A stretch of 64,000 nucleotides of DNA from JASLBX01 sp035762665 (GTDB taxonomy: Bacteria; Actinomycetota; Actinomycetes; Jiangellales; Jiangellaceae): NCBI GenBank assembly GCA_035762665.1, contig DASTNZ010000013.1:52189-116188 (forward strand), written 5' to 3'. This document shows, one piece after another, positions 40,615 through 50,089 of the stretch (within the stretch, counting starts at the first letter, position 1; each line of letters opens with the position of its first letter). A model generated the notes under the pieces. That model had not been told where the DNA came from. It did not search any database and worked only from the letters and a program-made list of their open reading frames with translations. Made by a program: the position numbers and the translations under genes.

Positions 40615-43197
40615 ATGGCACGCCGAATCAGTCCGTTCCTGTTGGCGCTACTTTCGCTGCTGGCTGCCCTGTTGGTCGCGACTCCCGCCCCGGCGGTCGA
40701 GCCGCCCTGGTGCGGCGATCCCGCGCCGGATGCCGCCGGGAACCTACCCGACGGTACGGAGCCCGGGGACCCTCCGGGGAGTTTCCCACACATTCCGTAC
40801 TACGCGATCGAGTGCACGCTCGAGGACATCGTGGCGTCGAGCCAGGGACGGATGAGCCTCGAGGTCATGGGCCAGTCGGCGCTGGGACGCGACATGTTCC
40901 TCGTCACCGTCAACGCGCTGGACACCGTGCAGCAGAGAAGGGACTTCCAGGCCTGGCAGCAGGTGCGAAAGGTCGCATTGACCGACCCGACGCGCGGTCA
41001 GGAGTTACTGGAGTCCTACGGGGACGACGTGAAGGTCCCGCTCTACATCCAGGGCGCCATCCACGGCAACGAGTACGAAGGGGTCGAGGCAATCTTCGAG
41101 ACGCTGGAAAGGCTTGCCGAGACGCCGTACGGGGCTGACCCCGAGGTCGACGCCGTCCTGGACCACACGATCGTGCTCTTCAACGTGATCCAAAACCCCG
41201 ACGGCCGGGTGGCCGGTACCCGCGCAAACGGCAACGGCTTCGACCTCAACCGCGACTTCATGACGCAGTCGCAGTCGGAGACCCGCGCCTCGGTGGCGGT
41301 GATGCAGAAGTGGCTGCCGCCGGAGGTTCTCGACCTGCACGGCTACGTCACGCCCACGCTCATCGAGGCGACCACCAAGCCGCACAACCCGAGCATCGAC
41401 TACGACCTCTGGCTGAAATGGAACCAACCGCGCATCGACGCCAACGAGGCGGCCCTGGCGGCGCTCAACTTCGACGTCACCCGGCCGATCAACGACTGGT
41501 GCTCCGATGGCAATCCCGCCCCGCCGAGCGGAATCTGCCCCGACGGCCAGCCGCCCGGCCCGGCCACGGCCGAGGGCTGGGACGACTGGGGTCCTTTCTA
41601 CACACCGATGTACGCCCAGCACGTCGGGCTGAACGGGTCGACGGTGGAGATGTGCAACCAGACCGACAACGACTGCGCACTATCCGGCACGACGCCGGCC
41701 GCGTACGGACGGCTGGGGTCGCGGATCATCCAGGAGACCGTGGTGTGGTCGAGCCTGCTCTTCGATCTCGAGAACCGGAATGAGCTGCTCTACGACGAGC
41801 TCGAGCGTTACCGCCGCGGCGTCGCGAACGAACCCCGGCCGGAGTGCTGCGAGCCACCGTTCGACGTCGACAACAACTGGATGGAGGAGTTCCCCACCGC
41901 CTACATCGTGCCGATGGGCAGCGGGCAGCGCAGCGAACCCGAGGCGAACCGGCTGGTGGACTGGTTGCTCTTCAACGGCATCCTCGTCGACGAGCTCAAG
42001 CAGGCCTACACCTTCGACGGCGTGACCTACCCCGCCGGCTCGTACGTCGTCTTCATGGACCAGGCCCACCGCGGTCTCGCCGACACGGCCCTCGGCATCG
42101 GGGCCGACATCTCCGAGGACATCAGCATCCTCTACGCGCCGCCGGCGGCGTGGAGCCACGGCTACCTCTGGGGTGCCGACATCGTCCGGGTTCCCCAGGA
42201 CGTGACCTTCACGCCGGACACCAACCGGATCCTCAAGGCCAGCCACCTGCTCGGCGGCGTCGAGCCCGGTACTGCCACCGCCTACGCTTTGAAGATTGAC
42301 TCGCCGACAGCGGTGCGCACCCTCAACGCACTCATGGACGAGGGGCTCACGGCTGAGTTCGCCACTGCGCCGTTCACCTCCGCTAGTGGTGCCACGCTGC
42401 CGACCGGGAGCGCGATCTTCGCCGCCGACGCGGCGACCAAGGTCCGGCTCGCCTCGCTCGGGCGCGCCAACGATGTGTGGTTCTACCGGGTCGGCACGTC
42501 GGCTCCGCCGACCGAGCCGATCGACCGCAAGCCGCGCATCCTGGTGCTCACCGGTAACCTCAACCAGGACGTGTGGTCGCTGCAGAACCTCGGCTTCACA
42601 CCGGCTTTCATGTCGACGGCACAGCTCAACGCCGCAGCCGAGGACCCGTTGCCGAACTACGACGTCATCTGGAACGCCGGCAACTATCCGGGAGCGACTC
42701 AGACCACGGCGCGGGCACGCCTGCAGGCGTTCTTCGCCGCCGGCGGCGGCTACGTAGGTGCGGGCGTTGGTGGTGCCAACTTCCTCACCAACGGCTCGTT
42801 GGTCAGCGGGCTGACGGCGGCGGCGCTCGCGACAGGTGACGGGCACAGCGGCATCGTCTACTGGAACAACGTGGGTGGCACAGCGAGCCCGATCACCGGT
42901 GCGTTGCCGAGCCAGGACACCGCGATCATGGACCCGCCGACCTGGTTCACCTCCGTGCCGGCGACGATGAGCGTCGACGGTCGCTTCCCGACCGATCCAG
43001 AAGCCATCCTCGGGTCGGGGCTGTGGCCGGTCGAGGAACTGTCGCCCTCCGCTCCGGGGTCCGCGGTCATTGCGCACGGGACGACGACGGCAGGAACCGC
43101 CCGTGCGACGGTCTTCGCGATGAACCCTCTCTACCGGGCTGATCCGGAGCGCGAGTGGTCGATGGCCGGTCTCGCGGCGTACTGGGCCGACCAGTAG
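40615..43197 (+). CDS. Secreted M14 zinc carboxypeptidase with large C-terminal region
   Basis: An 860-residue exported peptidase. A Sec signal (ARRISPFLLALLSLLAALL) is followed by an M14 domain, with QGAIHGNEYEGVEAI providing the HxxE zinc ligands (about residue 150), an R-containing stretch DFNxxR-like (FDLNRDFMTQSQSE), and LDLHGYV with the third ligand (about 242). The part after residue 450 has Ig/ThuA-like beta-rich and GAT-like segments (RILVLTGNLNQDVW ... GGGYVGAGVGG). ATG at 40615 follows GAGGAGGC. It probably degrades extracellular peptides or wall peptides. Single gene; the upstream open frame to 40549 is not needed. Confidence 0.85.
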   Translation: MARRISPFLLALLSLLAALLVATPAPAVEPPWCGDPAPDAAGNLPDGTEPGDPPGSFPHIPYYAIECTLEDIVASSQGRMSLEVMGQSALGRDMFLVTVNALDTVQQRRDFQAWQQVRKVALTDPTRGQELLESYGDDVKVPLYIQGAIHGNEYEGVEAIFETLERLAETPYGADPEVDAVLDHTIVLFNVIQNPDGRVAGTRANGNGFDLNRDFMTQSQSETRASVAVMQKWLPPEVLDLHGYVTPTLIEATTKPHNPSIDYDLWLKWNQPRIDANEAALAALNFDVTRPINDWCSDGNPAPPSGICPDGQPPGPATAEGWDDWGPFYTPMYAQHVGLNGSTVEMCNQTDNDCALSGTTPAAYGRLGSRIIQETVVWSSLLFDLENRNELLYDELERYRRGVANEPRPECCEPPFDVDNNWMEEFPTAYIVPMGSGQRSEPEANRLVDWLLFNGILVDELKQAYTFDGVTYPAGSYVVFMDQAHRGLADTALGIGADISEDISILYAPPAAWSHGYLWGADIVRVPQDVTFTPDTNRILKASHLLGGVEPGTATAYALKIDSPTAVRTLNALMDEGLTAEFATAPFTSASGATLPTGSAIFAADAATKVRLASLGRANDVWFYRVGTSAPPTEPIDRKPRILVLTGNLNQDVWSLQNLGFTPAFMSTAQLNAAAEDPLPNYDVIWNAGNYPGATQTTARARLQAFFAAGGGYVGAGVGGANFLTNGSLVSGLTAAALATGDGHSGIVYWNNVGGTASPITGALPSQDTAIMDPPTWFTSVPATMSVDGRFPTDPEAILGSGLWPVEELSPSAPGSAVIAHGTTTAGTARATVFAMNPLYRADPEREWSMAGLAAYWADQ

Positions 43198-43328
43198 AAC
43201 TCGTCAGTCGGGGGCACGCCCGCGGGACTCGTCGTCACCCCAGAGGTTGCAATGCCGTGGGTGGCGGGGCCGAAAGGCCTGTCTCCGAGGCATCGACTGG
43301 GCGCCTGGCATTGGCGCAGGATGGTGTC

Positions 43329-44474
43329 ATGCGTGTCGGTGTGGGCTTGGCTACGGCAGCGGATCCAAGAATTGCGGCCGGTGAGGCGGCAGGCGCTGCC
43401 GCCGCCCGGCTGGGGTCGACCGAGCCAACCCTGGCGATGCTTTTTACTTCTGCGCATTTCGCCCGCTTCGCCGAGCAGGTTCTGGAAACCGTTCACAACG
43501 TGGCTGCTCCTGCTGCGCTGGTCGGCTGCGTTGCCGAGGCGATCGTTGCAGGCCCGCGCGAGGTCGAAGGCGAACCCGCGGTTGCAGTGTGGCTTGCCGC
43601 GCTTGCGCGACCAGTAGAGACCTTCCACATGGATTTCGTCCGAACTTCGGGAGGAGCGGTCATCGGCGGCTACCAGTTCGATCCGTCCAGCTCTGCTCCG
43701 CACCTCCTGATCCCGGACCCCTACACCTTTCCCACGCACGTCCTGCTGTCACATCTCAACGAGCACGCGCCGGGAACCCTGGTCATGGGCGGACTCGCCA
43801 GCGGCACACCCAACCGCGCTGTGTTGTTCCGCGACACGAAGGTCGTGACGTCGGGAGCGGTAGGCGTGCGGCTGCCGGGCGTGATACTTCGACCGGTGGT
43901 GTCACAGGGCTGCCGACCGATCGGCCACCCGTACACAGTGACCGGTGCGCAGGGCACGGTCATCACCGAGTTGGCTGGGCAGCCGCCGATTCGGCTGTTG
44001 GAGTCCATGGTCGCGGGCCTGCCGGCCGATCAGCAGCGACTGATCGCCACTGGTGTGCTGATGGGGGTAGCCGTCGACGAATACAAAGCCGAGTTGGCGC
44101 GCGGCGACTTCCTGGTCCGGCCCATCGTGGGCGCGGATGAGGACACCGGCTCGGTCCAGGTGGGCGAGCAGGTCGAGGTTGGCACGACGGTTCAGTTCCA
44201 TGTCCGGGACGCAGCCAGCGCGGACCAAGATCTGCGCCAGTCGCTCGCCCGAGCGCGGGATGCCGGCCCAGCAGCCGCTGCGCTGTTGTTCACGTGCAAT
44301 GGGCGTGGCACTCGGATGTTCAGAAATCCCGACCACGATGCTTCGCTAGTCACCGAATTCTTCGGCAACCTGCCGGTGGCCGGGTACTTCGCCGCTGGTG
44401 AGCTTGGCCCGGTTGGCGGAAAGAACTTTATGCACGGGTTCACCGCGTCCCTCGCTCTGCTCGAGGACGGCTAA
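43329..44474 (+). CDS. FIST N- and C-domain sensor protein
   Basis: A 381-residue protein with both FIST domains (F-box and intracellular signal transduction proteins). The N-terminal part has ALVGCVAEAIVAGPREVEGEPAV and the C-terminal part LLFTCNGRGTRMF followed by GYFAAGELGPVGGKNFMHGFTASL, the highly conserved FIST_C ending. FIST domains are thought to sense small ligands such as amino acids. ATG at 43329 is chosen from the conserved start; the ORF extends upstream past the previous gene. No partner kinase or cyclase is adjacent. The interval 44475-44683 after it shows no gene. Confidence 0.85.
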   Translation: MRVGVGLATAADPRIAAGEAAGAAAARLGSTEPTLAMLFTSAHFARFAEQVLETVHNVAAPAALVGCVAEAIVAGPREVEGEPAVAVWLAALARPVETFHMDFVRTSGGAVIGGYQFDPSSSAPHLLIPDPYTFPTHVLLSHLNEHAPGTLVMGGLASGTPNRAVLFRDTKVVTSGAVGVRLPGVILRPVVSQGCRPIGHPYTVTGAQGTVITELAGQPPIRLLESMVAGLPADQQRLIATGVLMGVAVDEYKAELARGDFLVRPIVGADEDTGSVQVGEQVEVGTTVQFHVRDAASADQDLRQSLARARDAGPAAAALLFTCNGRGTRMFRNPDHDASLVTEFFGNLPVAGYFAAGELGPVGGKNFMHGFTASLALLEDG

Positions 44475-44683
44475 CATTTTCCGCCGCACCTGGTTGATCG
44501 AGAACGCCGTCTTCGCTACGGAGCACCTCAACGACGCTCTACCAATTCCAGCGGCACCAACTCGGGATAGGTCAGGAGCAGATCACGTCATCGCTAACGT
44601 CGCTCGCGAGAAGGGCCGCCGCACCGGCGAGTCGCAGCAGATGAGACAAGCCCGGGGCGACGTGACGAGAAGCCGGCTGTGAT

Positions 44684-45188
44684 TCAGCTGTGCGTCCGGA
44701 CGATCTCGGCGAGCACCGCACGGAATGTGGGAATTCTTCAAATTGCGTAACGTGTCCTGAGTTGTCGAATGTGATCCATTGCTTGGTTGGCGCCTGCAGC
44801 TGGTCGAACCACTCCCGAGTGGAGTCGGGACGTGCCGCGAGCTCGTGTGCGCCTTGACCAAGTACACCGGTACGTCCAGCCGGGGCACCTGGGTGCGGAA
44901 GTCGACCTGCTGTAGCTGTGGGTACATGACCGCGCCCATATCGGCGATCGCCTTGAGCTTGTTGACCTTGTCCGGTGGCCCGTACTCAGCCGCGCCGGCA
45001 CCGTCGATGCCTGGTGGGCCCTGGGTCTCGTAGTACTCCGTCCTCAGGTAGGGCGCGAGCTCGTCGTAGTGCCAGATGACCAAGGCCGTAGGCGTAGCTG
45101 TCTTCGTACGGCGGAGTCCCGTAGTCGCGCATTTGCTTCTCGAGCGCTGGCGCCGCTGGTCACTGGTCCGAGTAATTGTGTCAGTCAT
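44684..45188 (-). pseudogene. Decayed alpha/beta-hydrolase (proline iminopeptidase-like)
   Basis: Fragments of one hydrolase occur in successive frames on the minus strand. The first is a piece resembling EKQMRDYGTPPYEDSYAYG, the second VIWHYDELAPYLRTEYYETQ through VDFRTQVPRLDVPVYLV, the third GAHELAARPDSTREWFDQL through SGHVTQFEEFPHSV, and the last AVLAEIVRTHS and a TGA at 44684. Three frameshifts and loss of the nucleophile-bearing N-terminus show it is dead. The GAHE and SGH stretches are the usual Asp/His region of such hydrolases. A 232-residue frame over this area is only a shadow with one genuine segment. Confidence 0.7.
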
Positions 45189-45335
45189 GATGAATCTCCT
45201 TGCACTACCGCCGATAGTGCGGTCATCAACCGCCGCCGGCCCACGGTCGCAAGCCCCACGTCGCGATGACGTGGGTCCCACCGCGTCTCAGTGACGCAGC
45301 GGTGCGAACCCAACGTCAGGATGAGATGCCCTTGG

Positions 45336-45806
45336 TCACTTAATTCGACCGCCGGGTGACGAGTCCCTGCGCGGGACGACGCTGATCCCACCAGAACTTT
45401 CCAAGACGGCCCACTTGACTTGGTCGAGGCGCTCCAGGCCGTGTGCCTCTCGGCCGGCCGTCACGACGTCGTCTTCAGTTAGGTGGAATTTTGCGAGCAC
45501 GTCAGGAAGCGGACGGCCATCCTCCACCAAGATCGCCGGAACGCTCTGTGTCCAGCGCTGGAACCAGCCAAACCGCCACGCCAGATAATCCGAAGCGCGG
45601 TCCAGGAGAAGCAGGGTGGCGATGACTAGAGCGGAATGAGTCAACGAGAAATCCTCTCCAAGCAGCGCCTGCTGAGCGGCCTCGCCCACGATCAGGAGAA
45701 TGACGAAGTCGAACGTCGTTACCTGAGACAGCGACCGCTTCCCGGTGAGGCGGAGGAGTACGAGCAAGATGAGATAGAGGGCAAACGCCCGCAATACGGC
45801 ATCCAT
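45336..45806 (-). CDS. DUF421/YetF-like membrane protein
   Basis: A 156-residue protein. It has two to three N-terminal helices (LRAFALYLILLVLLRLTGKRS, FDFVILLIVGEAAQQALL, ALVIATLLLLDRASDYLA) and a C-terminal soluble YetF domain (VPAILVEDGRPLPDVLAKFHLTEDDV). This is the standard DUF421 layout. ATG at 45806 has GGAGGC upstream. It follows the next gene by 10 bases on the same strand, so the two are likely an operon. Function of the family is not established; in bacilli YetF relatives affect spore germination and lipid sensing. Confidence 0.85.
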   Translation of the reverse strand: MDAVLRAFALYLILLVLLRLTGKRSLSQVTTFDFVILLIVGEAAQQALLGEDFSLTHSALVIATLLLLDRASDYLAWRFGWFQRWTQSVPAILVEDGRPLPDVLAKFHLTEDDVVTAGREAHGLERLDQVKWAVLESSGGISVVPRRDSSPGGRIK

Positions 45807-45816
45807 TCCAGCCTCC

Positions 45817-46302
45817 TCAGGGCAGGACCAGCTGCGTGAAGCCGGTGGTGTCGCCACGGACTGCTAATGCAGCGTCGAGAGTGCCGTACTCCTGCGCCCG
45901 GAAGTTGACCTGGATCTCGGTCGTCCCGGTCCGCTCGACAGCGACATCAAACGTGATCCCGCCCGGCACTGCCCGCTCCTCCGACGGCTGCGGGCTTATG
46001 CTCTGCAGGTCTACTCCGGTAACCCACGAGCCGGTGAGTTCCACGGTGATGGTCCCGTCTTCGGCAGCATCAGCGGCTAGTACCAGCGTCAGCGAGTCAT
46101 CCGCTTCGTGGTGCGTGAATCGCTGATACTCCACCGTGACCAGACCCGCATCACTGTGGGCTGTTGTCCAACTCAGGGGGCCGGCACCGAGCAACCCGGC
46201 AAGTCCCGCGAGTGCAAATGCACCCACCAAAACCCACCCGATGCGCTCGAGGCGCCATTCTCGTTGTTGAAACCGCTCGTTCTGACTGATCTGCAGGCTC
46301 AC
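45817..46302 (-). CDS. Membrane-anchored beta-rich protein, unknown function
   Basis: A 161-residue protein. One N-terminal helix (IGWVLVGAFALAGLAGLLG) is followed by an extracytoplasmic beta-rich domain (LVTVEYQRFTHHEADDSLTLVLA, VELTGSWVTGVDLQSISPQP). A GTG start at 46302 has AGGAAGG upstream; the longer frame to 46425 adds unlikely Arg-rich sequence. It is next to and co-directional with the YetF-like gene, which suggests a two-protein membrane unit. No family name recognised. Confidence 0.65.
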   Translation of the reverse strand: MSLQISQNERFQQREWRLERIGWVLVGAFALAGLAGLLGAGPLSWTTAHSDAGLVTVEYQRFTHHEADDSLTLVLAADAAEDGTITVELTGSWVTGVDLQSISPQPSEERAVPGGITFDVAVERTGTTEIQVNFRAQEYGTLDAALAVRGDTTGFTQLVLP

Positions 46303-46571
46303 GATGGCCTTCCTTCCCGGAGTCGCGACGGAGCCGGCGCACCTGCGCAGATAATGCACCGAAAGGCGGTTGGTTAAGAGGAGACGTGCCGACAGCCGCG
46401 GGGAACCGCTGGCGTCTTCACCCATCGGTCAGTCCCTGCACGTGGCCACAGCGTATGGTTGTGGTTGGTTCCACGTAGCACTCGTTGGAGTTGATCATCG
46501 TGTGATGTCAGCCGGGAATGGTCGGGTGACTTGATCAACTTTCGACTGCCCCGAAGCATTGGAGTATGACC

Positions 46572-46778
46572 ATGGGGAATATCGGCACAGGTGAGCTGAT
46601 CATTGCGTTGCTTGTTGTGGTCATGATCTTCGGGGCCAAGCGGCTACCCGAGGTAGCTAGGGGGGTGGGACAGTCCTTGAAGATCTTCAAGACGGAGATC
46701 AGCCGGCCCGCCGCAGATATCGGGACTGGAGAGACCACCAGCCAGAACGCCGGGAGCGCCGAGCCGCCGGTGCGTTGA
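46572..46778 (+). CDS. tatA: TatA-type twin-arginine translocase subunit
   Basis: A 68-residue TatA/E-like protein. A short N-terminal helix with a conserved Glu (GTGELIIALLVVVMIFGAKRLPEVARGVGQSLKIF) leads into an amphipathic helix starting at the FGAKRLPE hinge. A polar tail follows (ISRPAADIGTG...). The second ATG at 46572 is preferred since GGAG lies 7 bases ahead of it; the ATG at 46566 is only one base after GGAG. No tatB/tatC is nearby; isolated tatA copies are common. Several Tat-type signal peptides occur in this window. Confidence 0.85.
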   Translation: MGNIGTGELIIALLVVVMIFGAKRLPEVARGVGQSLKIFKTEISRPAADIGTGETTSQNAGSAEPPVR

Positions 46779-46838
46779 CGAGTACGGGTCCCGTTCTGCA
46801 ATCGCCCTGACAAGACGAATCTGGAGCACACGCCGTAC

Positions 46839-47513
46839 ATGGCCATTCATGCCCTCGGGCTGGAAGCGCTTGATCCTGAATACTTGATCTCGACGTTCGG
46901 CTTGATTGGGATTCTTGCCATCGTTTTTGCTGAATCCGGTTTGCTGATCGGGTTTTTTCTGCCGGGCGACTCTCTGCTGTTCACGGCGGGTTTGCTCGTG
47001 GGCGAGGGACGATACCTGGCATTTCCGCTCTGGCTCGTGTGTTTGTTGATCGTGCTAGCTGCGATCCTTGGCGACCAGGTCGGTTACCTGTTCGGACGGA
47101 AGGTCGGACCCGCGCTGTTCCGGCGCCCAGATTCCCGGTTCTTCAAGCAGCAGAATGTGGAGAGAGCGCATCGATTCTTCGAGCAGTACGGGCCGCGCTC
47201 CATCGTGCTCGCTCGGTTCGTGCCGATTGTCCGGACCTTCACGCCAATCGTGGCTGGTGTCGCCGGGATGCGCTACGGCACATTTGTCATGTACAACGTC
47301 ATCGGCGGTGTGCTGTGGGGCACTGGGGTAACCGTGCTCGGCTACTACCTGGGCCAGTTAGAGTTTGTTCGGACCAATATCGAGTTCATCCTCGTGGCTG
47401 TGGTCGCCATGTCTATCGTGCCTATCGTGGTTGAGGTGCTACGCGGCCGGCGGAGCGGCGGTAGGCACCGGGCTGACGCGCGACACCAGCCCCGCGATCG
47501 GCCCGGTACATGA
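46839..47513 (+). CDS. DedA-family membrane protein
   Basis: A 224-residue protein of the DedA/SNARE-associated family, proposed undecaprenyl-phosphate or other lipid scramblases. It has AIVFAESGLLIGFFLPGDSLLFTAGLLV (family-conserved acidic site and PGDS), the FGRKVGPALF stretch, and ARFVPIVRTFTPIVAGVAGMRY, the conserved arginine-bearing region. ATG at 46839 gives the classical start. The tail is basic. The stop overlaps the next gene (ATGA), so the two are coupled. Confidence 0.88.
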   Translation: MAIHALGLEALDPEYLISTFGLIGILAIVFAESGLLIGFFLPGDSLLFTAGLLVGEGRYLAFPLWLVCLLIVLAAILGDQVGYLFGRKVGPALFRRPDSRFFKQQNVERAHRFFEQYGPRSIVLARFVPIVRTFTPIVAGVAGMRYGTFVMYNVIGGVLWGTGVTVLGYYLGQLEFVRTNIEFILVAVVAMSIVPIVVEVLRGRRSGGRHRADARHQPRDRPGT

Positions 47514-47950
47514 ATGGTCGGGCCGAGGCCATGGTCGACTTGGACACTTACGGTCCCGGGGGAGAAACATCGGCTGTGCCATGCGGAAGCTTCAGGACAA
47601 ATGCGGGAGCCGTGGGACCGGGTTACCGTGGTGAGAACATTGCTCAACCTTTGGACATTGGCATGTTGCAGGAAGATCCACTGAAGCCGCTGCCGCGTAG
47701 CGGAGTGGGCAGCTTCGCTCTGGTCTTTGGACTGGTTGCCGTCGTCTTCGCCTTCGTCCCGATCGTCGGCGAGTTCGTCGCCGCTCCTGCTGCGTTGTTG
47801 GCGATCGTCCTTGGATTGGTCGGGCTCTGGCGCGTGGACAGGGGCATCGCTGACAACGGCCGCCACGCGTTGACTGGCAGCTTCCTCGGCGTCTTGTCCG
47901 GTTTGATCATGTTCCTCATCTTTGCGGCCACGGTCGGTCCCGTGAATTGA
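47510..47950 (+). CDS. Two-helix membrane protein (DUF4190-like)
   Basis: A 146-residue protein with a 60-residue Gly/Pro-rich N-terminus and two helices (FALVFGLVAVVFAFVPIVGEF, ALTGSFLGVLSGLIMFLIF), the layout of small DUF4190-like proteins. ATG at 47510 overlaps the DedA stop (ATGA); an internal ATG at 47663 is an alternative that would leave just the helical part. Co-transcription with the DedA gene is clear from the overlap. Function unknown. Confidence 0.55.
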   Translation: MNGRAEAMVDLDTYGPGGETSAVPCGSFRTNAGAVGPGYRGENIAQPLDIGMLQEDPLKPLPRSGVGSFALVFGLVAVVFAFVPIVGEFVAAPAALLAIVLGLVGLWRVDRGIADNGRHALTGSFLGVLSGLIMFLIFAATVGPVN

Positions 47951-48072
47951 AGCCAGTCATCGGATGGTGACCAGCCCGGCTAGAGAGCCAGCAACTCGCC
48001 TGCCTGCCCTGTTCGCAGGAACGGAGGATTCGGGACTCGAACCGGCGTCAGTCGTGATTCACACTCGCGTCA

Positions 48073-48726
48073 TCAGGTGGCGAGGCCGGACTGATAGGCG
48101 AAGACGACGAGTTGGGCCCGGTCGCGAGCGCTGAGTTTGGCCATTGCTCGGCTGACATGGGTGCGCGCAGTGGCGGGGCTGACCACCAGCCGTTCGGCGA
48201 TCTCGTAGTTGGTCAGTCCCTCGGCAACGAGACCGACGACCTCGCGTTCACGGTCGGTAAGGGTGTGCAGGCTGGAGTGGGGTTTCAGCGAGCGTGGCGA
48301 TCGGGTGACGAACTCCTGGACCAGTGTCCGCGTCACCGACGGCGACAACAACGCGTCTCCGCCGGCCACGATGCGGATCGCCTTGAGCAGTTCCGGGGGT
48401 GCGGTGTCCTTGAGCAGGAACCCACTGGCCCCATACCGCAGCGCGTCAAAGACATACTCGTCGTGGTCGAACGTGGTGAGGACGATGACTTTGGTGTTCT
48501 CCAGGTCCGGATCGGCCACGATTCGACGAGTCGCTTCGAGTCCGTCGATGCCAGGCATTCGGATGTCCATAAGGATCACGTCTGGCCGTAGTTGCCGCGC
48601 GCCGGCTACCGCGCCCAGGCCGTCGGCGGCCTCGCCGGCGAACGCGAACCCGTCCTCGTTCTCGATCAACGTGCGCAGCCCAAGGCGTACGACCTCTTGG
48701 TCGTCTACGACCAGCACTGAGATCAC
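48073..48726 (-). CDS. NarL/FixJ-type response regulator
   Basis: A 217-residue regulator. The N-terminal receiver domain has VDDQEVVRLG, the phospho-acceptor Asp in VILMDIRMPG (about residue 54), the T in VIVLTTFD and the K in FLLKDTAP. The C-terminal LuxR-type HTH is TDREREVVGLVAEGLTNYEIAERLVVSPATARTHVSRAM. The start overlaps the sensor kinase stop by 4 bases, so the two are a coupled two-component pair. Target genes unknown; candidates are the divergent DoxX/SHOCT genes. Confidence 0.92.
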   Translation of the reverse strand: MISVLVVDDQEVVRLGLRTLIENEDGFAFAGEAADGLGAVAGARQLRPDVILMDIRMPGIDGLEATRRIVADPDLENTKVIVLTTFDHDEYVFDALRYGASGFLLKDTAPPELLKAIRIVAGGDALLSPSVTRTLVQEFVTRSPRSLKPHSSLHTLTDREREVVGLVAEGLTNYEIAERLVVSPATARTHVSRAMAKLSARDRAQLVVFAYQSGLAT

Positions 48727-49859
48727 AGGTCACCGCCCATCGGGAGGTTTGCGTGAACCTCGAAGCGGCCATCGCCAGTAGGCCCTGCAGCGAACTCGCC
48801 GCCAAGTGCTGCGACCCGCCTGCGCATCCCAGGGATGCCTAGGCCATCGCCGACGCTCGAGATAGCTGCCACGGGATTGGTTACCGTGATCAGCACCGCG
48901 TCAGTCTGATACTCAACGCGCACAGTGGCGGCCTTGTCCGCGCTGTGTTTGAGCACATTCGTCAGCGACTCTTGAACGATTCGATACCCGGTCAGGTCAA
49001 TGACCGCCGGCACCGGACGCGGAGCGCCAACAATGGCGACGCTGACCCGTACACCCGCGTCGCGCATCCGTAGCTGGATGTCGTCCAGCTGCGCCAGCCC
49101 TGGTGCCCAGGTCGCCTCTCCCGCTCTGCGTTGCACGACGGTAAGGGTTGCCCGCAGCTCGGCCAGTGCTTCGCTGCTGGTCCTGCTAATGGCCTGCAGG
49201 GCGGCAGCGGCCTGTTCCGGCTTCTTGGACATCACGTGCAGCGCCACGTCCGACTGCACCTTGATCGCAGCGAGCCCGTGTCCCACGACATCGTGCACGT
49301 CCTGGGCAATACGGAGCCGCTCGTTTTCGACCCGCTGCCGGGTCGCTTCGGCGCGGTTCCGCTCGGTGGCTTCCCTGCTCAGGCGCACGGTCGTGCCAAC
49401 AGCGAATGGGACTGCAACCCACGCCGAACCGGGGATCAATCCGCGGAACCCTTCGAGAGCGAGACTGTTGGTGAACAGGTGGATCAGCAAGACAAACAAC
49501 GCACCTATCGCGACGGGCAGGGCTTTGGTTAGCGGACGGCGTCGGGCAGCGGTGTAGACCGCGATGGCAAATGGGAAGAAGATCGGCCCGTACTGAGATT
49601 CCACGATCAGGTAGGTCGAAGTAAGCACCGACGTCGCCATCAACGTCGCGAGCGGCCACCGGCGACGGACCGCGAGCACCAGTCCGTTTGCGATTACCAC
49701 CGCATAGATCGTGGTGTCGAATGGCTCATCCAGACCAGTGCTCGGTTGGTCGCTGTTCAGTGTTCCGAAGATCCCAATCGCGATGAGCGCGGCCGCGAGT
49801 ACAAGGTCGCCAAGCAGCGCACGCGTCATCCATGTAGGAGCGGCGACTCTACTGCGCAC
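48723..49859 (-). CDS. Sensor histidine kinase of the NarL-partner (HisKA_3) type
   Basis: A 378-residue kinase. It has four to five N-terminal helices (LVLAAALIAIGIFG, AVVIANGLVLAV, ATLMATSVLTSTYLI, FPFAIAVYTA), then HisKA_3 with RIAQDVHDVVGHGLAAIKVQ (phospho-His at 189) and an ATPase domain with GDGLGIPGMRRRVAALGGEF. The GTG at 49859 is kept as the start; ATG at 49829 (residue 11) is possible. There is no large sensory loop, so it likely senses the membrane or an associated protein. Operon with the response regulator. Confidence 0.9.
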   Translation of the reverse strand: MRSRVAAPTWMTRALLGDLVLAAALIAIGIFGTLNSDQPSTGLDEPFDTTIYAVVIANGLVLAVRRRWPLATLMATSVLTSTYLIVESQYGPIFFPFAIAVYTAARRRPLTKALPVAIGALFVLLIHLFTNSLALEGFRGLIPGSAWVAVPFAVGTTVRLSREATERNRAEATRQRVENERLRIAQDVHDVVGHGLAAIKVQSDVALHVMSKKPEQAAAALQAISRTSSEALAELRATLTVVQRRAGEATWAPGLAQLDDIQLRMRDAGVRVSVAIVGAPRPVPAVIDLTGYRIVQESLTNVLKHSADKAATVRVEYQTDAVLITVTNPVAAISSVGDGLGIPGMRRRVAALGGEFAAGPTGDGRFEVHANLPMGGDL

Positions 49860-50089
49860 CCGTTCAGGGTGCCGGGAACAGCCGTTATGAGCGTCGTACT
49901 GTTAGCGGCCCTTGGCCTACGCAACATGACGTAGCCGCGCGGCACAGTGGACGTAGTCACTTGCCCAGTCGTACGCCCAACGGCCTCACTGAAGTGTCGA
50001 TCTCCGACCGACGCCCCGGTCCGACTTCACGGACACGCTGGAACCAGTCGGCGTCCACACCCGGCCGCCACCGACACGAGGAGATCACC

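Noticed and set aside
41680..43077. A 465-codon minus-strand frame.
   Set aside because: It is antisense to the M14 peptidase gene and composed of Arg/Gly/Val-rich shadow sequence.
48010..48050. A GACTCGAACC stretch resembling a tRNA T-arm on the minus strand.
   Set aside because: The flanking bases do not form a T-stem or acceptor stem, and no anticodon arm follows; probably chance.
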